Shown in pieces: positions 36,215 through 45,627 of a stretch of 64,000 bases of DNA (within the stretch, counting starts at the first letter, position 1; each line of letters begins with the position of its first letter). The translations under genes were made by a program, and so were the position numbers. The stretch is from Massilia atriviolacea. GTDB lineage: Bacteria > Pseudomonadota > Gammaproteobacteria > Burkholderiales > Burkholderiaceae_D. Where the stretch lies: contig NZ_RXLQ01000022.1 of NCBI RefSeq assembly GCF_003953935.1, positions 28,551 through 92,550 of the forward strand, written 5' to 3'. A model generated the notes under the pieces. That model saw only the letters and a list, made by a program, of their open reading frames with translations, was not told the DNA's origin and made no database searches.

Positions 36215-37567
36215 ATGCCAAGCACCATGAATATGACGCCCCGCGAGATCGTTTCGGAGCTCGACAAGCACGTGGTCGGCCAGGGCAAGGCCAAGCGCGC
36301 GGTCGCCATCGCCCTGCGCAACCGCTGGCGCCGCCAGCAGGTGGCCGAGCCGCTGCGCCACGAGATCACGCCCAAGAACATCCTGATGATCGGCCCGACC
36401 GGGGTCGGCAAGACCGAGATCGCGCGCCGCCTGGCCAAGCTGGCCGACGCGCCCTTCATCAAGATCGAAGCGACCAAGTTCACCGAAGTGGGCTACGTCG
36501 GGCGCGACGTCGACACCATCATCCGCGACCTGATCGATATCGGCATCAAGCAGACCCGCGCCAGCGAAATGAAAAAGGTGCGCCAGCGCGCCGAGGACGC
36601 GGCCGAAGACCGCATCATCGACATCCTGGTGCCGCCGGCGCGCGACTTCGGCTTCAACGTCACGCCGCAGCCGCCCGAGGCCAGGGAAGGCGAAGGCACG
36701 CGCCAGACCTTCCGCAAGCGCCTGCGCGAAGGCGAGCTGGACGACCGCGAAATCGAGCTCGAAGTGGCCGAGCCCGGTCCTCAGATGGAAATCATGGCCC
36801 CGCCCGGCATGGAAGAAATGACCGAGCAGATCAAGTCCATGTTTTCCGGCATCGGCGCGGCGCGCAAGAAGCCGCGCAAGATCAAGATCCGCGAAGCGAT
36901 GAAGCTGCTGATCGACGAAGAAGCGGCCAAGCTGGTCAACGACGACGAGCTCAAGCAAAAGGCGATCGCCAACGTCGAGCAGAACGGCATCGTGTTCCTC
37001 GACGAGATAGACAAGATCGCCTCGCGCTCCGAAATGGGCGGGGCCGATGTCTCGCGCGCCGGCGTGCAGCGCGACCTGCTGCCGCTGGTCGAGGGCACCA
37101 CGGTCAACACCAAGTACGGCATGATCCGCACCGACCACATCCTGTTCATCGCTTCGGGCGCCTTCCACCTGGCCAAGCCGTCGGACCTGATTCCCGAATT
37201 GCAGGGGCGCTTTCCGATCCGGGTCGAGCTCGAATCGCTGTCGATTGCCGATTTCGAATGCATCCTGACCTCGACCGACGCCTGCCTGACCAAGCAGTAC
37301 GAAGCGCTGCTGGCGACCGAGGACGTCAAGGTCGCGTTCGCGCCGGACGGCATCACGCGCCTGGCCGAGATTGCGTTTTCGGTCAACGAGCGCACCGAGA
37401 ACATCGGCGCGCGGCGTTTGTATACGGTGATGGAAAAACTGCTGGAGGAAGTCTCGTTTACCGCCAGCGAAACGGGCGGCAGCGTGGTGTCGATCGATGC
37501 GGCCTACGTCAACGAGCGCCTCGACAAACTGGCCGACAACGAAGACTTGTCGCGCTACGTGCTGTAA
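36215..37567 (+). CDS. hslU: ATP-dependent protease ATPase subunit HslU
   Basis: The AAA+ unfoldase of HslUV. The 450-residue chain has Walker A GPTGVGKT (60-67), the pore-type GYVGRDV, an I-domain at about 110-230 with basic and acidic helices, Walker [12 protein letters not shown], sensor 1 around LFIASGAFH, sensor 2 [11 protein letters not shown], and the C-terminal LSRYVL that inserts into HslV to activate it. The inter-gene gap of 11 nt and AAGGGG upstream point to one hslVU transcript, starting from the 285-bp region before hslV. Confidence 0.98.
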   Translation: MPSTMNMTPREIVSELDKHVVGQGKAKRAVAIALRNRWRRQQVAEPLRHEITPKNILMIGPTGVGKTEIARRLAKLADAPFIKIEATKFTEVGYVGRDVDTIIRDLIDIGIKQTRASEMKKVRQRAEDAAEDRIIDILVPPARDFGFNVTPQPPEAREGEGTRQTFRKRLREGELDDREIELEVAEPGPQMEIMAPPGMEEMTEQIKSMFSGIGAARKKPRKIKIREAMKLLIDEEAAKLVNDDELKQKAIANVEQNGIVFLDEIDKIASRSEMGGADVSRAGVQRDLLPLVEGTTVNTKYGMIRTDHILFIASGAFHLAKPSDLIPELQGRFPIRVELESLSIADFECILTSTDACLTKQYEALLATEDVKVAFAPDGITRLAEIAFSVNERTENIGARRLYTVMEKLLEEVSFTASETGGSVVSIDAAYVNERLDKLADNEDLSRYVL

Positions 37568-37579
37568 GGAGGACGCGCG

Positions 37580-37780
37580 ATGGCGAACAAGGCACTGGCG
37601 ACGCGGCAAAAGATGCGCATCACCGTCAAGCCGACGCAGCAGGTTGCCAAGGTGCGCAATCCGGTCGCCGTGGCAGCCAAGCTGCGCGCCGCCGGGCCGC
37701 ACGCCAAGGGGCCGGCGCAGGAGCGCCAGGCGGCCAAGCGCGCGCTCAAGAAGGCCAAGCTGGAGCCGGAGCCCGATTGA
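37580..37780 (+). CDS. Small, strongly basic protein of unknown function
   Basis: A 66-residue protein very rich in Lys, Arg and Ala, with one predicted helix AQERQAAKRALKKAKLE and an acidic end. No known domain is recognised. A strong SD (AAGGAGG) lies 8 nt before the ATG and only 13 nt separate it from the hslU stop, so it is likely expressed as the last gene of the hslVU operon. The composition would suit nucleic acid or ribosome binding, but this is a guess. Confidence 0.65.
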   Translation: MANKALATRQKMRITVKPTQQVAKVRNPVAVAAKLRAAGPHAKGPAQERQAAKRALKKAKLEPEPD

Positions 37781-37977
37781 CGGTTGGCCGCACGGCAATC
37801 ATTGTTATCGCCGCCGTCTTCAGGACCGTCGTTCGCGCCAAGGCCGCCCCGGCGCGAACGACAGTGCGGTAGTGGTAGTGCGATTGTGGTGATCGGCTTA
37901 GCTGCCAAGCAAGGATCAAGGGCCGCCAGCGGGCGCCCCGGCGGGCGCCCGCGATCAGGCCATCCTGTGTGCGCCGC

Positions 37978-38553
37978 CTAGAACTTGTAGGCCGCGCCGA
38001 ACGTTAATAAATGCACATGCGTGCGTGCCAGCGCGCCGAATCCGGCCCTGAGCGCATCGTAGTCCGCCGTCAGCGACAGATGCTTGTCGAGCGCGTACGC
38101 CAGTCCCAAGCCCCCCGTGATCCCGGTCGAGCCGCTCGACGCCCCGCCGAACTTGCCCGACAGGCGCGTCAGCCCGGCCCGCGCATGCACCGACAGCGCA
38201 TCCGTTTCGCGCGAACTGATGCGGTACGACAGCCCCGCTCCGCGCAGCGATGCCGCGCCGCGTTCGCGCGCCAGGCGCAGCGTGCCGCTGCGATAGCCCA
38301 CCAGCTCGACCGAACTGGTCAGCTCGGAACCCTGCCACGCGCTGAACGGCGCAAAATTGAAACCGGCGAACACCTTGGCGCTGGCATTGTCCTGCCCCTT
38401 GCAGTCGGCACCAGCGCCGCAGTGCGCGCCGAACTGCATCCGCCCCGCCCCGCCGCCGACATAGATCGGACTGGTGTCGCCGTAGCTGGCGGCGCTGGCG
38501 GCATTGCTGCACAAGGTCAGCAGGATGGCGGCAAGCAGGGGGATTTTCGGCAT
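37978..38553 (-). CDS. Outer-membrane beta-barrel protein of OmpA-like/OmpX size
   Basis: A 191-residue protein with signal peptide about 1-22 (IPLLAAILLTLCSNAASA) and a predicted eight-strand barrel: IYVGGGAGRMQFG, KVFAGFNFAP, LTSSVELVGYR, GAGLSYRI, LSVHARAGLTRL, GITGGLGLAYAL, LSLTADYDALRAGFG and HVHLLTFGAAYKF, ending in the C-terminal Phe. The closest type is the OmpA-like transmembrane or OmpX/PagP-size barrel; there is no periplasmic domain. One Cys pair sits in the first loop (HCGAGADCK). ATG 38553 is taken for the signal peptide; a longer frame to 38676 is less plausible. It is divergent from an XRE-type regulator. Confidence 0.8.
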   Translation of the reverse strand: MPKIPLLAAILLTLCSNAASAASYGDTSPIYVGGGAGRMQFGAHCGAGADCKGQDNASAKVFAGFNFAPFSAWQGSELTSSVELVGYRSGTLRLARERGAASLRGAGLSYRISSRETDALSVHARAGLTRLSGKFGGASSGSTGITGGLGLAYALDKHLSLTADYDALRAGFGALARTHVHLLTFGAAYKF

Positions 38554-38637
38554 CGGTTCACTTTCGCCCGGAGGCGTTTCTGGTATGAAGCCAGTGTCCC
38601 GCTTTTCCTCAAAAAGTCCTATCTGCTTGTGCGAAGC

Positions 38638-38677
38638 ACCGAAATTCGGTACATTGAGTATCGAATCACTGTACATT
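38638..38677. promoter_or_regulatory. Candidate operator between the beta-barrel gene and the XRE-type regulator
   Basis: ACCGAAATTCGGT (38638-38650) is a 13-bp palindrome with six-base arms. GTACATT occurs twice (38649-38655 and 38671-38677), 22 bp or two helical turns apart. The elements lie 20-60 bp before the regulator start in a 143-bp divergent gap, a usual place for autoregulation. Confidence 0.4.
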
Positions 38678-38696
38678 TCGCCTTCAAAGGAATCGC

Positions 38697-39431
38697 ATGA
38701 GCTCTCCTGAGCTGGTCATACAAGTGCTGCGCGCCGAACTGCGCGCGGCGGGCATCACCTACAAGGCCCTGGCCGGGCGCATCGGCATGAGCGAGTCGAG
38801 CGTCAAGCGCATGTTCGGCCAGAAAGACATGGCCCTGTCGCGCCTGGCGCAGATCTGCAAGGCGGCCGGGGTGCCGCTCGAAGACGTGCTGCGGCGCGCG
38901 GCCGACGCCCGTCCGCAGGCCGACACCCTGACCCCGACCCAGGAAAAGTCGCTGATGGCCAATCCGCGCCTGCTGCTGGTGGCCATCTGCTGCCTGGGCA
39001 ACTGGACGCTCGACCAGATCATCGAAACCTACCGCCTGACCGAACCCGAGTGCATCGGCCTGATGGTCGAACTGGACCGCCTCGGCCTGATCGAACTCAA
39101 GCCCCTGAACCGCTACAGCATGCGCGTGTCGACCACCTTCCGCTGGCTGCCGGACGGGCCGGTGCAGCAGTATTTCCGCGAGAATGTGGTGGAGGATTAT
39201 TTCAGCGGGCGCTTCGACGGCGCCGGCGAAACCTTGCTGTGCCTGCCGGCGCGCCTGTCCCTGGCCAGCTCGCGCGAATTGCTGCTCAAGATTCAGCAGC
39301 TGGCGGCCGAGCTGGCGCGCCTGCACCAGGCCGACCGGCGCCTGGCCAGCGACGAGCGCGACGGCGTGACCCTGCTGCTCGGCTTCCAGTCGTGGGAATC
39401 GAGCGCGTTTACCGCGCTGCGCCGCGCCTGA
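38697..39431 (+). CDS. XRE-type HTH transcriptional regulator with a long C-terminal domain
   Basis: A 244-residue protein. The N-terminal lambda-repressor-like HTH is residues about 6-66 (ITYKALAGRIGMSESSVKRMFG, recognition helix SESSVKRMF, then MALSRLAQICKAAGVPLEDVL). The C-terminal 175 residues have WTLDQIIETYRLTEPECIGLMVELDRLGLIEL, which looks like a second winged-helix, then a domain of unknown type. There is no ligand-binding signature I can name. It is divergent from an outer-membrane barrel gene with candidate operator repeats between, so that gene is its likely target. Confidence 0.83.
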   Translation: MSSPELVIQVLRAELRAAGITYKALAGRIGMSESSVKRMFGQKDMALSRLAQICKAAGVPLEDVLRRAADARPQADTLTPTQEKSLMANPRLLLVAICCLGNWTLDQIIETYRLTEPECIGLMVELDRLGLIELKPLNRYSMRVSTTFRWLPDGPVQQYFRENVVEDYFSGRFDGAGETLLCLPARLSLASSRELLLKIQQLAAELARLHQADRRLASDERDGVTLLLGFQSWESSAFTALRRA

Positions 39432-39459
39432 AGCGCGCCGGAGCCGGCGCGCTTCAGGC
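39426..39459. terminator. Perfect 16-bp inverted repeat at the convergent ends of the XRE and PH-domain genes
   Basis: Arms GCCTGAAGCGCGCCGG and CCGGCGCGCTTCAGGC are perfect complements with only AG between. The left arm covers the regulator's TGA stop, and the right arm ends 2 bp before the PH-domain stop. No T-run follows, so its mode of action is unclear. Confidence 0.6.
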
Positions 39460-39461
39460 GA

Positions 39462-39884
39462 TCACGCCGCTTTCTGGGCGGCCGCTTCCTGCGCATCGTT
39501 GAAGGCGCGGCGAAATGCCAGAGGATTCGAAATACCGGGAATCGGCGCCGATGGAATGCCGCCGCCGGCGATGGTCAGCGAACCGAAATCGAAAATGCGG
39601 CCGAGGATACCCTGGTTGACCTGGATACTCTCGATTTTTGCCATATTCAGTTCAATCGTGTTGCGGCTGATGAAGCCGAATTTGGCAATCACCCGCTTGT
39701 CGGTGATGGCCAGCTCGGTGGTCATGTAGCGGATCGCCGCGGCGATCCAGAAAAGCAGGCCCAGGCCGAAAAACGCGATCGTCAGAAAGCCGAGGATAAT
39801 CAAGGGCAACAGCGACCAGGGGCTGATTTTTCCCTCGTACTTCACTTGCTCGCCGTTCGACAGGGAATTGCTGATATATGACAT
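39462..39884 (-). CDS. Bacterial PH domain (bPH2/YdbS-like) membrane protein
   Basis: A 140-residue protein with two hydrophobic helices at about 26-55 (LLPLIILGFLTIAFFGLGLLFWIAAAI) and then a PH-like beta domain: TTELAITDKRVIAKFGFISRNTIELNMAKIESIQVNQG, DFGSLTIAGGG. The TTELAITDKR motif is the hallmark of bPH_2 proteins. Members occur at the inner membrane, with no settled function. ATG 39884 is preferred because AGGA is 5 nt upstream; the in-frame ATG at 39890 lacks room for an SD. It converges with the XRE-type regulator. Confidence 0.87.
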   Translation of the reverse strand: MSYISNSLSNGEQVKYEGKISPWSLLPLIILGFLTIAFFGLGLLFWIAAAIRYMTTELAITDKRVIAKFGFISRNTIELNMAKIESIQVNQGILGRIFDFGSLTIAGGGIPSAPIPGISNPLAFRRAFNDAQEAAAQKAA

Positions 39885-40048
39885 GTGCATCCTTTGTAGT
39901 AGGTACTCCGAAGATTCGAAATAATCTACAGGAAATATTTACATTCAGCAATTAGATTTCCCATTGGCACGACATAAACTGTGTGCAAAAGTAACAGTGT
40001 GCTTTTGCTAAACAGTCTGCGCCGCCCGCAGGCGCGCGGCGCGGCCGC

Positions 40049-42298
40049 TTACCAGATCGGCCCGAGGAACAGATAGGCGGTGCCGGCGCCGTGGATGGTC
40101 TTGCCGGCGCCCACGTACACCGGGCCGAAGCGCGTATCGACCGACAGGAAGCCGCTGACGGCCTGCTTGAAGGCGGCGTCGCGCTGCGGCGTCTTGCGGT
40201 CGAAGGCGCCGCCCGCTTCCAGCGAAAAACCGGCGCGCACGGTGCCGCCCAGGGTCACCGGCAAGGCGCCGATGCGGCGCGCCATCACCAGCCGCCCGAA
40301 CGCGATGCGGTTGCCTTCGAACGATTCCGGCAGCGAACCGGACAAGCGCAGGAATCCCCCCAGGCTGAGCGGCGCGGCGCCGCTGCTGGAGATCGCGTAT
40401 TCGCCGTACACATGGCCGGCCCAGTCGCGCGAGCGGAAGGCGCTCATGCCGAGCAGGGAAAACTGCGCCAGCGGCGCCGCCCCGCCGGCATCGGCGTTCG
40501 CATCGGCGCCGACGCCGGTCGCGGCCAGTTGCGCGTCGAGCAGGTTGCCGCGGCTGGGAAAGCCGAGCGAGTCGAGCGTATCGACCCGGTAGCGCAGGTA
40601 TTGGTAGCTATTGGTCGCATGCTGGCCCGCCACGTCCTCGGGAATCACGGCGCGCGCGCCCAGGCGCTGCCTGACGATGCCCAACTGCACATCGCCCCAG
40701 CTCCCCAGTTCGCGTCCCACCATCAAGCGCGCCGAGCGCTGCGAATAGGCATAGCGCACCTGGCGCCGCCCTTCGCTGAAGACGTCGAGCGAGGTCGAGC
40801 CCAACTGGATCGAGGGCGCCACGTACCACGGCGAACCGGGGCCCAGCGGCTGGTGCAGCTGCATGCCGATGCCGCGCTCGTCGCCGATCTGGGCCGTGGT
40901 GCGCAGCTCGCCGCCCCACGGGTTCATCGAGGAGCGCACGTGCATCACTTTCAGGGCGAAGCGGTTGGCGTCGTCGAAGTCGCTGGCCAGCTCCAGGCCC
41001 ACGCGCAGGCGGCTGTTGGCCCAGTCCGCTTCGGTGGCGCGGATCGCGACCGAACGCTGGCCGCCTTCGTCGTCGATATCGGTCTCGACCCGCTCCAGGT
41101 CGCCGCGTCCGTACAGGCTGTTGGCGGCGCGCCGCAGCTGCTCGCGCGTGCGCGTCTGCCCCAGCGCCAGGCCGGCCTGCACCTGCAGGATTTTCGGGTT
41201 GATGCGCCCGCTGCTCTCGACCTTGACCTCGGCCAGCGGCAGCGCCGTGTCCGACAGCGGCGGCGTGGCCAGGCGGTTGTTTTCGAACAGGGCGTAGTCG
41301 CTGGCGGGCAGGGCCAGCGCCGCCAGGCGCTGCGACAGTTCGCGCGCGGCCGACTCGCCGCCCTGGATCGCGTTGTCGATATTGCGGAAGTCGAGAAAAC
41401 TGGTGCCGCTCAATTCCGGCGAGATCAGGATGTCGTTCGGGCCGAGTTCCTTGATCGAGCGCTGCACGTTCTGCTCGGTCAGGATGTTGATCATCTGCTG
41501 CGCCACGCCGAGCGCGCTGCCGAGGTTCTTTTCGGGCGCCAGCGGGGTGCCGACGTTGACGGCGATGATGATGTCGGCGCCCATCTTGCGCGCCAGGTCG
41601 ATCGGCAGGTTGCGCACCAGGCCGCCGTCGACCACCAGGCGCTGGTTCACGCGCACCGGCGCGAACACGCCCGGCACCGCCAGCGAGGCGCGCATGGTCA
41701 AAAACAGCGGCGTGTCGACCAGGTCGACCAGGTCGCCGGTGACCAGGTCCGAGGCGACCGAGCGGAACGGCAGGCTGAGCTGGTTGACCGGGCGGTCGCG
41801 CGTGCCGGCCGGCAGCAGGCGCGCCAGCGCCAGTTCCAGCGCGGCGTTGCCGGCCGCGGCCGGCGGCAGCGAGATGCCGTCGCGGTGCAGGCCGAACTCG
41901 AGGCGCGAGGGCAGCAGCACGTCTTCGTCGCGGCGCCGGTATTGAAGGTCTTCGCGCGCCGGACGGTCGGCCACCACGCGGTCCCAGTCGGTGTGGCGCG
42001 CCATTTTTTCCAGGTCGGACACCGAGGAGCCGGCCGCGTAGGCGCCGCCGATCACGCTGCCCATGCTGGTGCCGACCACGATGTCGACCGGCACGCGCAT
42101 GTCGCGCAGCACGCGCAGCACGCCGATGTGGGCAAAGCCGCGCGCGCCGCCGCCGGAGAGCACCAGGGCCACGCGCGGACGGGCCGGCACGGCGGCCGCC
42201 GCCTCGGCTGGCGGCGCCGGGGTCGGGGCCTGGGCCAGCGCGGCGCCCGCGTGCAGGCCCAGGGCGCAGGCCGCGGCCAGCACGCGCAATCGCTTCAT
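40049..42298 (-). CDS. Patatin-like phospholipase with POTRA and outer-membrane barrel (PlpD-like, type Vd)
   Basis: A 749-residue surface lipase-autotransporter candidate. Signal peptide about 1-22; patatin domain about 43-240 with oxyanion motif SGGGARG (48-54), nucleophile Ser78 in GTSMG and catalytic Asp224 in DGG; a POTRA-like segment at about 345-420 (LAEVKVESSGRINPKILQVQAGLALG); and a C-terminal 16-strand-type barrel ending FLGPIW. This order is that of Pseudomonas PlpD, in which barrel and passenger are one chain. The passenger may stay in the periplasm or be exposed at the surface; sequence cannot tell. It begins 7 nt after gspC and so is probably expressed with the T2SS operon. Confidence 0.9.
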   Translation of the reverse strand: MKRLRVLAAACALGLHAGAALAQAPTPAPPAEAAAAVPARPRVALVLSGGGARGFAHIGVLRVLRDMRVPVDIVVGTSMGSVIGGAYAAGSSVSDLEKMARHTDWDRVVADRPAREDLQYRRRDEDVLLPSRLEFGLHRDGISLPPAAAGNAALELALARLLPAGTRDRPVNQLSLPFRSVASDLVTGDLVDLVDTPLFLTMRASLAVPGVFAPVRVNQRLVVDGGLVRNLPIDLARKMGADIIIAVNVGTPLAPEKNLGSALGVAQQMINILTEQNVQRSIKELGPNDILISPELSGTSFLDFRNIDNAIQGGESAARELSQRLAALALPASDYALFENNRLATPPLSDTALPLAEVKVESSGRINPKILQVQAGLALGQTRTREQLRRAANSLYGRGDLERVETDIDDEGGQRSVAIRATEADWANSRLRVGLELASDFDDANRFALKVMHVRSSMNPWGGELRTTAQIGDERGIGMQLHQPLGPGSPWYVAPSIQLGSTSLDVFSEGRRQVRYAYSQRSARLMVGRELGSWGDVQLGIVRQRLGARAVIPEDVAGQHATNSYQYLRYRVDTLDSLGFPSRGNLLDAQLAATGVGADANADAGGAAPLAQFSLLGMSAFRSRDWAGHVYGEYAISSSGAAPLSLGGFLRLSGSLPESFEGNRIAFGRLVMARRIGALPVTLGGTVRAGFSLEAGGAFDRKTPQRDAAFKQAVSGFLSVDTRFGPVYVGAGKTIHGAGTAYLFLGPIW

Positions 42299-42305
42299 GG
42301 CCGCC

Positions 42306-42914
42306 TTACTGGGTGGGCGGCTGGTTGCCGGGACTGACCACGGTGCGGCTCGGGGACGGCATCTGCTGCTGCGGCGGCATGCCCGGCGTCGGCGGCGGCA
42401 CCGGCGACAATCCCTGCGACGGATCGGCGGGCGGATTCGGTGGCGGGTTCGACATATTGTTGTCGCCCGGCGGCGGCAGCGGCGCCGCGATCGGCATCGG
42501 CGGCGCCATCTCCGGGCCGGCCTTGGCGTCGGTGGCCAGTTCGATGCGCTTCTCGACGCCGCCTTCGGACAGGATCACGTAGCGCGGGAACACCGCGCTG
42601 ACGGTCACGCCGGGCGCGACTTCCTTGCCCACCTTGAGCGCGCGCGGCGGCTGGCCGTCGGCCACCAGGATGGCGGCGCTGTCGCGCCCGGCCGAGACCA
42701 CGCCGGTCAGCTGGTAATTGCTGACCACCACGGTGGCGGCCTGGCCGCCGAACAGGGTGGCGGCGGCGTCCGGCGCCGGCACCGGATCGGGCGCCACGGC
42801 GGCCGCCACGATGGGACGCTGCTCGCCCTGGAAGAACTGCATGACCCAGTACGCGATCGAGGCCGACAAGAGAACCACGGCGATCAGGCTGACAACTATT
42901 GGCATACGCTTCAT
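42306..42914 (-). CDS. gspC: Type II secretion protein GspC (PDZ-less form)
   Basis: A 202-residue bitopic inner-membrane protein: transmembrane helix about 7-27 (VVSLIAVVLLSASIAYWVM) then the HR domain (about 54-130, with QLTGVVSAGRDSAAIL and RYVILSEGGVEKRIEL), which contacts the periplasmic N0 domain of secretin GspD. There is no C-terminal PDZ domain; instead a Pro-rich tail of about 70 residues. GspC links inner-membrane platform to the outer-membrane channel and chooses substrates. It closes the gsp operon on the leftward strand, 11 nt after gspF, and is followed by a patatin transporter gene. Confidence 0.85.
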   Translation of the reverse strand: MKRMPIVVSLIAVVLLSASIAYWVMQFFQGEQRPIVAAAVAPDPVPAPDAAATLFGGQAATVVVSNYQLTGVVSAGRDSAAILVADGQPPRALKVGKEVAPGVTVSAVFPRYVILSEGGVEKRIELATDAKAGPEMAPPMPIAAPLPPPGDNNMSNPPPNPPADPSQGLSPVPPPTPGMPPQQQMPSPSRTVVSPGNQPPTQ

Positions 42915-42925
42915 TACATTCCTTT

Positions 42926-44146
42926 TTACCGCACCAGCTGATTGATTTCAATGATAGGCATCAGCACCGCGAGCACGATCAGCAGCACCACCACGCCCAT
43001 GGCCAGGATCAGCACCGGTTCGAGCAGGCCGGCGATGGTCAGCGTGCGCCGTTCCAGGTCCTGCTGCTGCGAATTGGCGGCCCGTTCCAGCATGGCGGGC
43101 AGTTCGCCGGTGATCTCGCCGGCGCGGATCATGTGGATCAGCATCGGCGGAAAGTGCTTTTGCGCCGACAGCGCGCGCGCCAGGCTGACGCCTTCGCGCA
43201 CGCTGGCGCTGGCCTGCTCGACCAGCTCCTTCATGGCCACGTTGGACAGGGTGTCGCGGCTGGTGTCGAGCGCGCGCAGGATCGGCACGCCCGAGCCGGT
43301 GGTGATCGCCAGGGTGCTGGCGAAGCGCGCCGTGTTCAGGCTGCGCTCGAATTTGCCGTAGACGGGCGCCGTCAGCAGCCAGGTGTGCCAGCGCCGCTTG
43401 AGGACCGGATTGCGCAGCGCGCGCCGCCACAGCCAGAAGGCGCCGACCAGCAGGATGCCGACGACGATGCCGTAGGCGCGCACGAAGTTCGACACGCCCA
43501 GCATCATGATGGTCAGCAGCGGCAGCTTTTGCTTGGTGTTGGCGAACACCGAAACGATCTGCGGCACCACGTAGGTGAGCAGGAAGATCACGATCGCGAA
43601 CGCCACCACGGTGACGATGGCCGGATAGGTGAACGCCAGGCGCACCTTCTGCACCAGCGCGTTGCGCCGCTCGATGTAGTCGGCCAGGCGCGAGAGCACG
43701 CGCGCCAGGTGGCCGATCTGTTCGCCCGAGGCCACCAGCGCGCGGTAGATCTCGGCAAAGTCGCGCGGATGGCGCGAGAGCGCGTCCGAAAACGGCGAGC
43801 CGCCCATCACTTCCGAGCGGATCGAGGCCACCAGGTCGCGCACGTAGGGACGCTCGGCCTGTTCCAGCAAGGCCGTAAACGCCTGTTCCAGCGGCAGGCC
43901 GGCTTCCAGCAGGCTGGCCAGCTGGCGCGTAAACAGCGCCAGCTCGACCTGCGACAGGCGCTCGCCGAAGCCGCGGCTTTTCTCGGCGCCGGAAGCGTCC
44001 AGCTGGGCCGCGATGGCCTCGACCATCAGCGGCGTCAGGCCCTGCAGGCGCAGGTCGGCGCGCGCCGAACGGGCGCTGTCGGCGTTGACCACCCCCTTGC
44101 GGGTGCTGCCGTCGCCATCGACGGCTTCATAACGGAATGCGGGCAT
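42926..44146 (-). CDS. gspF: Type II secretion inner-membrane platform protein GspF
   Basis: A 406-residue polytopic inner-membrane protein. The N-terminal PAFRYEAVDGDG is the family's opening. Two homologous T2SSF domains follow: ALFTRQLASLLEAGLPLEQAFTALLEQ (about 70-97) and ARFASTLAITTGSGVPILRALDTS (about 275-300). Hydrophobic segments are near 170-195, 225-245 and 375-400. GspF couples the GspE ATPase to pseudopilus assembly. It starts 10 nt after gspE and precedes gspC in the same operon. Confidence 0.95.
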   Translation of the reverse strand: MPAFRYEAVDGDGSTRKGVVNADSARSARADLRLQGLTPLMVEAIAAQLDASGAEKSRGFGERLSQVELALFTRQLASLLEAGLPLEQAFTALLEQAERPYVRDLVASIRSEVMGGSPFSDALSRHPRDFAEIYRALVASGEQIGHLARVLSRLADYIERRNALVQKVRLAFTYPAIVTVVAFAIVIFLLTYVVPQIVSVFANTKQKLPLLTIMMLGVSNFVRAYGIVVGILLVGAFWLWRRALRNPVLKRRWHTWLLTAPVYGKFERSLNTARFASTLAITTGSGVPILRALDTSRDTLSNVAMKELVEQASASVREGVSLARALSAQKHFPPMLIHMIRAGEITGELPAMLERAANSQQQDLERRTLTIAGLLEPVLILAMGVVVLLIVLAVLMPIIEINQLVR

Positions 44147-44156
44147 CGTTCTCGGC

Positions 44157-45602
44157 CTAGTCCTTGGTCACGCGCAGCAATTCGGCCTGCGTGGTGGTGC
44201 CGTTGTCGAGCCAGCGCTGGCCGTCTTCGCGCATGGTTTTCATGCCGCTGGCCTGGGCCGCCGCGCGGATCTCGGCTTCCGAGGCGCGGTTGTGGATCTG
44301 GGCGCTGATCTGGTCGTTGGTCTCGAGCAGTTCGTACACGCCGACCCGGCCGTGGTAACCGGTCTGGCCGCACTTCTCGCAGCCGACCGCCTTCCATTGC
44401 AGCATGCGGCCCTGCGGCGTTTCCACTTCGTCGCGCACCTTGCAGTGCTCGCACAGCTTGCGCACCAGGCGCTGCGCCATCACGCCCAGCAGGGACGAGG
44501 ACAGCAGGAACGGTTCGATCCCCATGTCGAGCAGGCGCGTCACCGCAGCTGCCGCATCGTTGGTGTGCAGCGTCGCCAGCACCAGGTGGCCGGTGAGCGA
44601 GGCCTGGACCGCGATCTGCGCCGTTTCCAGGTCGCGGATCTCGCCGATCATGATCACGTCCGGATCCTGGCGCAGGATCGCGCGCAGGGCCTTGGCGAAG
44701 CTCATGTCGATGCGGGCGTTGACCTGGGTCTGGCCGACCCCGATCAGGTCGTACTCGATCGGGTCTTCCACGGTCAGGATATTGGTGGTCGAGGCGTTCA
44801 GGCGCGACAGGGCCGCGTACAGGGTGGTGGTCTTGCCGGAACCGGTCGGCCCGGTGACCAGCACGATCCCGTGCGGCTGGTTGATCAGTTCATCGAACTG
44901 CGGCAGCAGGCCGGGGCTCATGCCCAGGTGCGACAGGTCGAGGCGCCCGGCTTCCTTGTCGAGCAGACGCAATACGGCGCGTTCGCCATGCCCGGTCGGC
45001 AGGGTCGAGACGCGCACGTCGACCGGCTTGCCGCCCACGCGCAGGGTGATGCGGCCGTCCTGCGGCAGGCGCTTTTCGGCGATGTCGAGCTGCGCCATGA
45101 TCTTGATGCGCGAGATCAGCGAGGCGTGGATGGCCTTGCGCGGACGGACCACGTCGCGCAGCGAACCGTCGATGCGAAAGCGCACCACCGAGGTCTGTTC
45201 GAACGGTTCGATGTGGATGTCGGAGGCGCCTTCGCGCAGCGATTGGGTCAGCAGCGCGTTGATCATGCGGATCACCGGCGCGTCGTCGGACGATTCGAGC
45301 AGGTCTTCGATGGCCGGCACGTCCTGCAGCAGCTTGGTCAGGTCGAGATCGGCGTCGAATTCGTCGGCCACCTGCGAGGCGTCGCCGCCGGCGCCGGCGT
45401 AGGAGCTGGCGATCGCCGCTTCCAGGTCGGCCCGCTCCATCGAGCGCAGGGCGATGCGCCCGAAGCGGCGCGAGACTTCGGCAATCGCCGCCGGCGCGGT
45501 GGCGCCGGAGACCCACACCTCGATCGGATGCTCGCCGTTGTCGGGCGAGCGCGCCAGCACGCCGAAGTCGCGCGCGAAAGCGTAAGGTAAAAGATTGCTC
45601 AT
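44157..45602 (-). CDS. gspE: Type II secretion ATPase GspE
   Basis: A 481-residue cytosolic hexameric motor that powers pseudopilus extension. The N1E/N2E regions occupy the first 150 residues. Then come Walker [11 protein letters not shown] (about 249-258), the Asp box, Walker [16 protein letters not shown], the His box [17 protein letters not shown] segment, and a tetra-cysteine zinc site CEHC...[18 protein letters not shown] near 381-410. No residue required for catalysis is missing. It lies between gspD and gspF and would dock to GspL through its N-terminal domain. Confidence 0.97.
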   Translation of the reverse strand: MSNLLPYAFARDFGVLARSPDNGEHPIEVWVSGATAPAAIAEVSRRFGRIALRSMERADLEAAIASSYAGAGGDASQVADEFDADLDLTKLLQDVPAIEDLLESSDDAPVIRMINALLTQSLREGASDIHIEPFEQTSVVRFRIDGSLRDVVRPRKAIHASLISRIKIMAQLDIAEKRLPQDGRITLRVGGKPVDVRVSTLPTGHGERAVLRLLDKEAGRLDLSHLGMSPGLLPQFDELINQPHGIVLVTGPTGSGKTTTLYAALSRLNASTTNILTVEDPIEYDLIGVGQTQVNARIDMSFAKALRAILRQDPDVIMIGEIRDLETAQIAVQASLTGHLVLATLHTNDAAAAVTRLLDMGIEPFLLSSSLLGVMAQRLVRKLCEHCKVRDEVETPQGRMLQWKAVGCEKCGQTGYHGRVGVYELLETNDQISAQIHNRASEAEIRAAAQASGMKTMREDGQRWLDNGTTTQAELLRVTKD

Positions 45603-45627
45603 CGCTGTATTGTCCGCTTCTTCTTTT

